A stretch of 12,764 nt of DNA from Thermoleophilia bacterium (GTDB lineage Bacteria > Actinomycetota > Thermoleophilia > Gaiellales > Gaiellaceae): the NCBI GenBank assembly GCA_025936595.1, contig JAICTB010000039.1, positions 1 to 12,764 on the forward strand, in the 5' to 3' direction. How positions within the stretch are numbered: the stretch's first letter is position 1; every line of letters begins with the position of its first letter. A program made the translations under genes and the position numbers. The notes beneath the pieces are model-generated. The model ran no database searches, had not been told where the DNA came from, and worked only from the letters and a program-made list of their open reading frames with translations. Shown piece after piece: positions 6,624-12,764 of the stretch.

Positions 6624-7006
6624 GCGGGCAGTATCACCGCCTCCGCCTCGATCTCGACGAGCCAGCGCGGATCGAGCAGCTGGGTGACGACGCCGGTGGT
6701 CGCCGGACGCGCCGTCGCGAACGCCTCGCCGTGCGCACGGCCGACCTCGTCGATGTGTCGAGCGTCGGTGACGTAGATGCGCGTCCGCACAACGTCGTCG
6801 AGCGATGCACCAAGTCGTTGCAGCGACGTCTCGATCGTCGCGAGGCACACCCGTGCCTGCTCGTATGCGCCCGCCGGCGGTTCCGCGTCGCCGGGCATGA
6901 TCGGCGCGCAGCCGGAGACCCAGACACGGTCGCCGATCTTGACCGCGCGCGAGTAGCCGACGCGATCCTCGAAGGCGGTGCCGGACGAGATGCGCTCTCT
7001 GCGCAT
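6620..7006 (-). CDS. RidA/YjgF family (enamine/imine deaminase-like) protein
   Basis: The 128-aa length is typical of the family, whose characterised members hydrolyse reactive enamine/imine intermediates such as 2-aminoacrylate and work as trimers in the cytoplasm. Supporting segments are FEDRVGYSRAVKIGDRVWVSG (N-terminal strand), AYEQARVCLATIETSLQRLGASLDDVVRTRIYVTD (central helix and strand), and ARPATTGVVTQLLDPRWLVEIEAEAVI (C-terminal signature with the conserved Arg and V-E-I-E-A). The ARPATTGV version differs from the ARSTVEV-type signature of classical RidA, so this is probably a Rid subgroup with a different preferred substrate. ATG 7006 is chosen because the family homology starts there; the frame is open further up without homology. 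It is coupled to the downstream ligase by a 4-base GTGA overlap and is divergent from the beta-lactamase-fold gene. Confidence 0.9.
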   Translation of the reverse strand: MRRERISSGTAFEDRVGYSRAVKIGDRVWVSGCAPIMPGDAEPPAGAYEQARVCLATIETSLQRLGASLDDVVRTRIYVTDARHIDEVGRAHGEAFATARPATTGVVTQLLDPRWLVEIEAEAVILPA

Positions 7007-7011
7007 GCCGC

Positions 7012-7017
7012 TAGTCT
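7012..7017 (+). promoter_or_regulatory. Putative -10 box (TAGTCT) for the beta-lactamase-fold gene
   Basis: TAGTCT fits TANNNT and lies eight bases before GTG 7026, which would give a leaderless or nearly leaderless mRNA. It is the main argument for choosing 7026 over the upstream starts. On the opposite strand, six bases before the RidA ATG, is the weaker GAGACT, so the two promoters may be interleaved within 20 bases. Confidence 0.35.
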
Positions 7018-7025
7018 CGCCGTTC

Positions 7026-7820
7026 GTGGACGCCCTGCGCCAGGTCGACGGTTGGCCGTGCGAGCACGTCGCGGTCGGCGTGTGCGGCGCGGCCGGCGCG
7101 ACGCACGGCGATGCGCGGCGCCGCTTCCCCTGGGCGTCGGTGACGAAGCTCGCCACAGCGGTGGCGATGCTCGTCGCGGCAGAGGAGGGTCTCGTCGACC
7201 TGGACGAGGATGCAGGCCCGCCGGGGGCGACGCTCCGCCATCTGCTCGCGCACGCCTCGGGGCTGCCGTTCGATCCAGGCCCGCCGATCTCACGACCCGG
7301 CGCGCGGCGCGTCTACTCAAACTACGGTTTCGAGGTCGCGGCGGCGCTCGTCGAGGAGCGGGCCGAGATGCCGTTCGCGGCGTACTTCGCGCACGTCTGG
7401 TCGGGTACGGCGATCGAGCTGCACGGCTCTGCCGGCTCCGGCGCCGAGGGTTCGCTCGAGGACCTGCTCGCACTCGCCCGCGAGTTGCAGGCGCCGTCGC
7501 GGCTCGCGGCCGAGACGATCGCCGAGGCGGCGAGCGTCCAGTTCCCGGGGCTCGCCGGGGTGCTGCCCGGGTTCGGGCGGCAGGAGCGAAACGACTGGGG
7601 GCTCGGCTTCGAGCTGCGCGACGCGAAGTCACCCCACTGGACCGGCTCGCGGAACGCGCCGTCCGCGTTCGGCCACTTCGGGCGCAGTGGCACGTTCCTG
7701 TGGGTCGACCCGGCCGCCGGGATCGCGCTCGGCTGCCTCACCGACCTCGCCTTCGGCGACTGGGCGGCCGACGCGTGGCCGCGGCTCGCCGACTCAGTCC
7801 TCGAGGAACTCGAGCAGTAG
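7026..7820 (+). CDS. Serine hydrolase, class C beta-lactamase / esterase fold
   Basis: This 264-aa protein has the three motifs of the beta-lactamase/DD-peptidase fold: S38-V-T-K41 (SxxK nucleophile and base) in FPWASVTKLATAVAMLV, Y97-S-N99 in RRVYSNYGFEVAAALV, and H217-F-G in AFGHFGRSGTFLWVDP, the counterpart of KTG/HxG. LRHLLAHASGLPF is the usual loop between motifs one and two. No signal peptide or membrane helix is visible, so a cytoplasmic esterase or amidase is more likely than a true antibiotic-hydrolysing lactamase. The start is uncertain: in-frame starts lie at GTG 6978, ATG 6990, ATG 7005 and GTG 7026. I chose 7026 because it follows a TAGTCT -10 box by eight bases and avoids overlap with the divergent RidA gene. 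The 3' end overlaps the convergent alpha/beta hydrolase by 27 bases. Confidence 0.86.
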   Translation: MDALRQVDGWPCEHVAVGVCGAAGATHGDARRRFPWASVTKLATAVAMLVAAEEGLVDLDEDAGPPGATLRHLLAHASGLPFDPGPPISRPGARRVYSNYGFEVAAALVEERAEMPFAAYFAHVWSGTAIELHGSAGSGAEGSLEDLLALARELQAPSRLAAETIAEAASVQFPGLAGVLPGFGRQERNDWGLGFELRDAKSPHWTGSRNAPSAFGHFGRSGTFLWVDPAAGIALGCLTDLAFGDWAADAWPRLADSVLEELEQ

Positions 7821-8498
7821 CGCGTTCAGCTCCTCGGGCTGGTCGAGCCCGACTAGATGGCCGGCGCCTGCGACGACCGCGAGGTCCGCGTCGGGAATCT
7901 CCTCCGCGAGGTGCTTCGCGATCGCGCGGAAGTCCGCCTTGTCGTCCTCGCCGACGACGACGAGCGTCGGAACGGTGAGCGACGAGAGCGGCGGCACCTC
8001 CGGCCAGAGCACGTCCGGCTCGTCGTGCGCAGTCTGCAGCTCGAGTGCGAGCTGCTGCTGCGGCCGCACCTCGTCACGGTGCTCCGGCGCGACCCAGAAC
8101 TCCATGCTCACCTCGGTCGCCGCGTCGAGGTCGCCCGCCTCGACCGCGGCCCCCTCAGCCTCGAAGTAGCCCGTCATCTCCTCCGTCCAGTCCCAGGCCA
8201 GGAGGCCCGAGCCGACCAGCACGAGCTTCGACACCCGGTCCGGGTGCGCGAGCGCGGTGCGCAGGGCGATCGACCCGCCGAACGAGTTTCCGACCAGTGC
8301 GGCCGGCAGCAGCGCGTCGACGAACTCGACGAACGAGAATGGCTCCGTCGGAAGCGGCGAGCGCCCCCAGCCCGGCAGGTCGGGAGCGACGACCTCGTAG
8401 CGCTCGCCGAGCGCGGCGACCTGGCGGTGCCAGAGCCGCGAGTCGCCGAGCGCGGAGTGGAGGAGGACGACCTTCTTCACGGGGCGGGGATTCTCCAT
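7794..8498 (-). CDS. Alpha/beta-fold hydrolase
   Basis: This 234-aa cytoplasmic enzyme has the classical alpha/beta hydrolase layout. LLHSALGDSRLW (residues 12-23) carries the oxyanion region. VVAPDLPGWGRSP follows. G70-N-S72-F-G-G75 is the nucleophile elbow, with S72 as nucleophile. TLVVVGEDDKADF supplies the likely acidic residue, and GAGHLVGLDQPEELNALLLEFL gives the catalytic His near the C-terminus. The cap between strands 6 and 7 (about residues 105-160) is rich in acidic residues. The substrate cannot be told from sequence; relatives act as esterases, lactonases or C-C bond hydrolases. ATG 8498 is preferred over ATG 8510, since the latter would run past the start of the divergent Nudix gene. 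It is convergent with the beta-lactamase-fold gene. Confidence 0.9.
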   Translation of the reverse strand: MENPRPVKKVVLLHSALGDSRLWHRQVAALGERYEVVAPDLPGWGRSPLPTEPFSFVEFVDALLPAALVGNSFGGSIALRTALAHPDRVSKLVLVGSGLLAWDWTEEMTGYFEAEGAAVEAGDLDAATEVSMEFWVAPEHRDEVRPQQQLALELQTAHDEPDVLWPEVPPLSSLTVPTLVVVGEDDKADFRAIAKHLAEEIPDADLAVVAGAGHLVGLDQPEELNALLLEFLED

Positions 8499-8501
8499 GA
8501 T
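8496..8501 (+). promoter_or_regulatory. Putative -10 box (CATGAT) for the Nudix gene
   Basis: CATGAT resembles TATGAT and lies seven bases before ATG 8509, compatible with a leaderless transcript. It sits on top of the start codon of the divergent hydrolase (ATG 8498-8496), so transcription of one could interfere with the other. The match is only moderate. Confidence 0.3.
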
Positions 8502-8508
8502 TGGGCGC

Positions 8509-9003
8509 ATGGGTGTGCTCGATGGGTGGCGGGTCTGTCCGCGCTGCGCGGAAACGCTCGCGTGGGCGGGCGATCACTTCGAGTGCCCGGGGTGCGATTC
8601 GTGGTACTGGGCCACGGCGCTCCCCGGCGTGCAGGGCATCCTCGAGCGCGACGGACGCGTGCTGCTCGGCAGGCGCGCCCACGACCCGCGCAAGGGATAC
8701 TGGGATCTTCCCGGCGGTCTCCTGAACGAGACCGAACCGCCCGAGGAGGGCTTGCGGCGCGAGTTCCTCGAGGAGACCGGCATTCCGGTCGAGCCCGTCG
8801 AGCTGATGCGGATCGACATCGAGCCCTACGCGCACCGCCACGTCTTCTCGGTCACCTATCTCGTGCGCGGCGACGGCGAGCCGGTCGCGGCCGACGACGT
8901 CGAGGAGCTGCGCTGGTTCGCTCCCGGCGAGCTACCGGAGATGGCGTTCCCGGGCCAGAACCTCGTGTTACGCGCCTGGGCGGCGCGGCACGAGGACGCG
9001 TAG
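8509..9003 (+). CDS. Nudix hydrolase with N-terminal zinc ribbon
   Basis: The 164-aa protein opens with a four-cysteine zinc ribbon, C10-P-R-C13 and C26-P-G-C29, similar to the ribbon ahead of the Nudix domain in NudC-type NADH pyrophosphatases. A complete Nudix box follows at residues 70-92 (G-x5-E-x7-REFLEETGI), with the metal-binding glutamates present. WDLPGGLL precedes it, as usual. The enzyme should hydrolyse a nucleoside diphosphate linked to another group; the substrate is not predictable, since the NudC-specific SQPWPFPxS motif is not present. At 164 aa it is much shorter than NudC (about 250-320 aa). ATG 8509 is preferred over ATG 8497 because of the CATGAT box seven bases upstream. 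Its last 36 bases overlap the convergent lipid kinase gene. Confidence 0.92.
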   Translation: MGVLDGWRVCPRCAETLAWAGDHFECPGCDSWYWATALPGVQGILERDGRVLLGRRAHDPRKGYWDLPGGLLNETEPPEEGLRREFLEETGIPVEPVELMRIDIEPYAHRHVFSVTYLVRGDGEPVAADDVEELRWFAPGELPEMAFPGQNLVLRAWAARHEDA

Positions 9004-9768
9004 CGCGCCGGCGGCGATCGTGAACTCGACCGGGAGGTCGAGCACCGCGGGCTCCCCGTCGATCGCCGAGCGCACGTTGTGCCTCCGTGCGCCGATCGTG
9101 AAGCGCTCGCCCGGCCGCCCTTCCCAGTCGGCGCGCAGCACCCCGGCGGGCGCGTAGAGATACAGCCGCCCTTCGTCGAGCCGCCTGCGCTCGCCGACGG
9201 AGAGCACCGTCAGGTCGTAGGCGTTGTTCGAGACGAGCACCACGCGCGCAGCGAGCGGTGCGCCGTCGAGGGTCAGCCCGTCGTCGTGCCGATGAGCGGC
9301 GACGGCTCCGAGCGCCCGGAGCCGCGCGAAGGCGTCGCGCCGTCGCCGGTGGTGCTCGCGGCGGTGCACGAGGTGCGCGTAGGCACCGAGCGAGACGTTG
9401 TTGAGGAAGAGTCGGTCGTTGGCGAAGCCGACGTCGACCCTGTGCTCGGTCCCGTCCGCGAACGCAGCGAGTGCTCCGATCGGGTCGTCGCGGTCGAGCC
9501 CGAGATCGCGCGCGAAGTGGTTGCGCGTCCCGAGCGGCACACATGCGAACGGGAGGCCGCGATCGACCGCGACCCGTGCCACCTCGGCCAGCGACCCGTC
9601 GCCGCCCGCGATGCCGAGGACGTCCGCGTCCGCGGCGCGCGCCACCTCGACGAGGTCGTCGTCCTCGGCCAGCACGTGCGTCCGGATCCCGCGTTCGGCG
9701 GCAGCGGCGACCACCTCGTCGCGGCTGCCCGCGCCGGCGCGCGGGTTCACGATCAGGAGGGGCTTCAT
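8968..9768 (-). CDS. Diacylglycerol/lipid kinase family protein (DagK/YegS-like)
   Basis: This 266-aa protein has the NAD-kinase-like fold of diacylglycerol and sphingosine kinases. LLIVNPRAGAGSRDE at the N-terminus is the phosphate-binding segment, G55-G-D-G-S59 is the nucleotide-binding GGDGT-type motif, and PLGTRNHFARDLGL (78-91) is the signature loop. RVDVGFANDRLFLNNVSLGAY leads into the second domain, and VRSAIDGEPAVLDLPVEFTI carries the conserved D-G-E near the C-terminus. It probably phosphorylates a membrane lipid at the cytoplasmic face, perhaps diacylglycerol. A stretch rich in His/Arg (HRREHHRRRRDAF, about residues 142-155) could contact acidic lipid headgroups. ATG 9768 is chosen because homology starts there; a TTG at 9792 is possible. 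No Shine-Dalgarno is visible. It overlaps the convergent Nudix gene by 36 bases. Confidence 0.92.
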   Translation of the reverse strand: MKPLLIVNPRAGAGSRDEVVAAAAERGIRTHVLAEDDDLVEVARAADADVLGIAGGDGSLAEVARVAVDRGLPFACVPLGTRNHFARDLGLDRDDPIGALAAFADGTEHRVDVGFANDRLFLNNVSLGAYAHLVHRREHHRRRRDAFARLRALGAVAAHRHDDGLTLDGAPLAARVVLVSNNAYDLTVLSVGERRRLDEGRLYLYAPAGVLRADWEGRPGERFTIGARRHNVRSAIDGEPAVLDLPVEFTIAAGALRVLVPRRPGA

Positions 9769-9826
9769 CGTCTGGGCTTCGGAATCTCCCAAAATGGGCC
9801 GAACGGCTCATGCGGCCGTCCGGTGC

Positions 9827-9845
9827 AGGGGCGATCATCTCCCCT
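9827..9845. repeat. 19-bp imperfect palindrome directly before the 50-aa ORF
   Basis: AGGGG-C-GAT-C-ATC-T-CCCCT has nine-base arms with eight complementary positions and a one-base centre. It ends at the base before ATG 9846 and lies between two divergent genes. It contains GATCAT (9832-9838 region), a possible -10 seven bases before the ATG. An operator for a small regulator is the natural reading; a leader hairpin is also possible. Confidence 0.5.
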
Positions 9846-9998
9846 ATGGACGAGCGTGGCATCCTCCACCGGATCGAGGACGACCTCTCCGAGACCTGGG
9901 TCGAGGAGTGGGCGAGCGGCGGGGTGCAGTCGATCGAGGGCTACCTCGCGAAGCACCTGGCGTTCCTCTCGTTCCTCGACGAAGCTCCTTCCGCCTAG
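9846..9998 (+). CDS. Possible 50-aa hypothetical protein
   Basis: The short frame begins at ATG 9846. Its product is acidic and helix-prone: MDERGILHRIEDDLSETW, then a middle with VQSIEGYLAKHLAFLSFL. The MDExxILxRI opening recalls the start of small actinobacterial DUF2630 proteins, but those are longer (about 80 aa) and the rest does not match, so no family is claimed. No Shine-Dalgarno is present, but GATCAT seven bases upstream could be a leaderless -10. It lies in the gap between the lipid kinase and the DUF2231 gene, where no other gene competes. Codon third positions are mostly G/C, like true genes here. It may be real or a chance frame. Confidence 0.45.
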   Translation: MDERGILHRIEDDLSETWVEEWASGGVQSIEGYLAKHLAFLSFLDEAPSA

Positions 9999-10017
9999 CT
10001 GCCCGCCTAGCGCGTAG

Positions 10018-10042
10018 GTTTCGGCAAGTTTGCCGCGGGTAC
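10018..10042 (+). promoter_or_regulatory. Putative general-stress (sigma-B/F-type) promoter for the DUF2231 gene
   Basis: GTTT (10018-10021) and GGGTAC (10037-10042) are separated by 15 bases, matching the GTTT-N14-17-GGGTAT consensus of sigma-B/sigma-F-type stress promoters in actinobacteria. The GTG start lies 10 bases after the -10, so the mRNA would have almost no leader. The spacer contains the inverted repeat CGGCAA-GT-TTGCCG (10022-10035). Confidence 0.6.
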
Positions 10043-10052
10043 TGCACCCGGC

Positions 10053-10586
10053 GTGGCGGAGTTCGAGCCGAGCTATCTCATTCGCGGCTTGCCGGGCCAC
10101 CCGCTGCATCCGCCGCTGACGGACGCAACGATCGGCATCTACACCTTCGCCACGGTCGCGGCGATCCTGAGCAAGCTCGGCCTCGCCGAGCACGCGTTCG
10201 CCCAGGCGTGGTGGCTCGCGCTGATCGTCGGCCTGATCACGACTGTCCTGACCGCGCTGACCGGGTTCGCCGACTGGCTGACGATCACGTGGGGCAGCGA
10301 GCTCTGGAAGACGGCGACGCTGCACCTGACGGCGATGGTCACCGCCACCGTCTTCTTCGGCCTCGCGGCGATCTTCGGCCACAGCGGCTACACCGACCAG
10401 GCCGTCACGACCGGCTCGTTCATCCTGACGCTCATCGGGTTCGTGCTGCTGAGCACTGGAGGCTGGCTCGGCGGTGCGGTCACCTTCGTGCACGGGATGC
10501 GCGTGCTCAGCCTCGTCGAGGAACCGACGGAGAAGGCTGTCGCGCCGATGCCGAGCGAAGAGAAGGTCGAGGCGGCGGAGGGCTAA
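10053..10586 (+). CDS. DUF2231 family integral membrane protein
   Basis: The 177-aa protein starts at GTG 10053. The opening IRGLPGHPLHPPLTDATIG is the hallmark of DUF2231 membrane proteins, in which GHPLHP and the following acidic residue stand at the start of the first helix. Hydrophobic segments follow at about residues 24-41 (TIGIYTFATVAAIL), 52-72 (WWLALIVGLITTVLTALTGFAD), 88-108 (LHLTAMVTATVFFGLAAIF) and 118-145 (GSFILTLIGFVLLSTGGWLGG). A charged cytoplasmic-looking tail follows, with EEPTEKAVAPMPSEEKVE. His residues within helices suggest possible metal or haem contact, which is unproven. The probable stress-type promoter just upstream suggests induction under envelope or general stress. 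Its stop overlaps the convergent thioredoxin stop by 4 bases. Confidence 0.9.
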   Translation: MAEFEPSYLIRGLPGHPLHPPLTDATIGIYTFATVAAILSKLGLAEHAFAQAWWLALIVGLITTVLTALTGFADWLTITWGSELWKTATLHLTAMVTATVFFGLAAIFGHSGYTDQAVTTGSFILTLIGFVLLSTGGWLGGAVTFVHGMRVLSLVEEPTEKAVAPMPSEEKVEAAEG

Positions 10587-10897
10587 CCCTCCGCGAGCCC
10601 CAGCGCCTTCTCGAGCGAGCCCTTGGGCATGGCGCCGACCGCGGAAGCCTGCGGCTCGCCGTTCTCGAACAGAACCATGAACGGAATCGACGCGACGCCG
10701 TAGCGCTGCGCGAGATCCTGCTCGTTGTCGATGTTCACCTTGACGAGCTTCACCTGATGCTCGTCGGCGATCCGGTCGAGCACCGGCGAGACGGCGTGGC
10801 ACGGGCCGCACCACTCGGCCCAGAAGTCGACGATCACCTTGCCGTCGGAGCGCAGGACCTCGCTGTCGAACGTGTCGGTTGTCGCGTTGGTTGCCAT
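10583..10897 (-). CDS. trxA: Thioredoxin
   Basis: This is a 104-aa classical cytoplasmic thioredoxin, a general protein disulphide reductant kept reduced by thioredoxin reductase. The active site is W29-C30-G31-P32-C33 within VIVDFWAEWCGPC. The buried Asp of the fold is D24, and the cis-proline is P72 in GVASIPFMVLFENGE. The length is standard and there is no signal peptide. The start at ATG 10897 is well supported by a strong Shine-Dalgarno, GAAAGGA, five bases upstream; it is the clearest ribosome-binding site in the window. A sigma-R-like promoter sits upstream, so induction by disulphide stress is likely. It is divergent from ileS. Thioredoxin could be the reductant of the Sec-peroxiredoxin at the other end of the window, which is inference. 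This is a two-Cys protein with no UGA codon in its frame. Confidence 0.96.
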   Translation of the reverse strand: MATNATTDTFDSEVLRSDGKVIVDFWAEWCGPCHAVSPVLDRIADEHQVKLVKVNIDNEQDLAQRYGVASIPFMVLFENGEPQASAVGAMPKGSLEKALGLAEG

Positions 10898-10915
10898 TCG
10901 TTCCTTTCTCGGGGA

Positions 10916-10933
10916 CGTTCATGGTTGTGAACG
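10916..10933. repeat. Inverted repeat in the trxA-ileS divergent region
   Basis: CGTTCA (10916-10921) and TGAACG (10928-10933) are perfect inverted arms with six bases between. The right arm overlaps the putative sigma-R-like -10 of trxA, so a protein bound here could control that promoter. It may also be a chance repeat. Confidence 0.35.
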
Positions 10934-10956
10934 CCGTGCAGGGGTGAATTCTTCCC
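10927..10956 (-). promoter_or_regulatory. Putative sigma-R/SigH-like (disulphide-stress ECF) promoter of trxA
   Basis: Read on the minus strand, GGGAAG (10956-10951), an 18-base spacer, and GTTCAC (10932-10927) match the GGGAAT-N18-19-GTT pattern of sigma-R/SigH promoters, which in Streptomyces and mycobacteria drive thioredoxin genes. Transcription would start near 10920, leaving a leader of roughly 20-25 bases that includes the strong Shine-Dalgarno. The last base of the -35 differs from the consensus. Confidence 0.55.
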
Positions 10957-10962
10957 AGCATC

Positions 10963-10968
10963 TAGGAT
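10963..10968 (+). promoter_or_regulatory. Putative -10 box or Shine-Dalgarno (TAGGAT) for ileS
   Basis: TAGGAT fits TANNNT and is followed by exactly six bases (CGAAAC) before ATG 10975, the same geometry as at the sigma-factor and peroxiredoxin genes, implying a leaderless mRNA. The embedded AGGA could instead be a Shine-Dalgarno with seven-base spacing, in which case the promoter lies further upstream. The sequence alone does not decide. Confidence 0.4.
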
Positions 10969-10974
10969 CGAAAC

Positions 10975-12764
<1,790 letters not shown>

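Noticed and set aside
5583..6776. 397-codon plus-strand open frame
   Set aside because: Antisense shadow of the carboxylate-amine ligase, with skewed composition and no recognisable domain.
9398..10930. 510-codon plus-strand frame spanning the lipid kinase to thioredoxin region
   Set aside because: It crosses two real genes out of frame plus intergenic DNA and shows no family features.
10898..10974. T-box riboswitch upstream of ileS
   Set aside because: Only 77 bases separate trxA and ileS, part of which is the trxA leader and promoter. There is no specifier-loop or T-box consensus and no room for even a short actinobacterial T-box.

Overview
The window reads as chromosomal DNA from a high-GC actinobacterium. 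Codon third positions are strongly G/C and GTG starts are common. Protein styles (sigma factor plus membrane propeller pair, DUF2231 and DUF2269 proteins, YbdK-like ligase, actinobacterial IleRS variant) suggest the class Thermoleophilia (Gaiellales or Solirubrobacterales-like); that placement is an inference from remembered family resemblance, not a search result. Genes are very tightly packed. No stretch longer than about 110 bases lacks a gene, and no tRNA, rRNA, CRISPR array, insertion sequence or phage gene was seen.

Layout, left to right. (1) 27-1097, minus: a peroxiredoxin gene followed 9 bases later by a DUF2269/CopD-like membrane protein. The peroxiredoxin frame is interrupted by a single UGA exactly where the peroxidatic cysteine belongs, and a bacterial-SECIS-like hairpin lies at the right distance downstream. 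I read it as a selenocysteine-containing, AhpE-like peroxiredoxin of 159 aa. An ordinary gene caller would report only a 111-aa fragment starting at 953, without the active site. (2) 1199-1621, plus: a small secreted protein of unknown function. (3) 1633-3230, minus: an ECF sigma factor overlapping by 4 bases a membrane-anchored beta-propeller protein, probably its regulator. (4) 3312-5431, plus: two translationally linked secreted beta-propeller paralogs. (5) 5409-7006, minus: a RidA-family protein overlapping by 4 bases a YbdK/GCS2-type carboxylate-amine ligase. (6) 7026-7820, plus: a serine beta-lactamase-fold hydrolase. (7) 7794-8498, minus: an alpha/beta hydrolase. (8) 8509-9003, plus: a Nudix hydrolase with a zinc ribbon. 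(9) 8968-9768, minus: a diacylglycerol-kinase-family lipid kinase. (10) 9846-9998, plus: a possible 50-aa protein. (11) 10053-10586, plus: a DUF2231 membrane protein. (12) 10583-10897, minus: thioredoxin. (13) 10975 to the window end, plus: the 5' part of an isoleucyl-tRNA synthetase gene with an altered HIGH motif.

Two themes tie the region together. The first is thiol/selenol redox: the Sec-peroxiredoxin and thioredoxin, the latter behind a sigma-R-like promoter, are plausible partners, and a general-stress-type GTTT-N15-GGGTAC promoter precedes the DUF2231 gene. The second is compact transcription: several start codons sit 6-8 bases after a TANNNT-like -10 box, suggesting leaderless mRNAs, and four of the five convergent gene pairs overlap at their 3' ends with no visible hairpin terminator.
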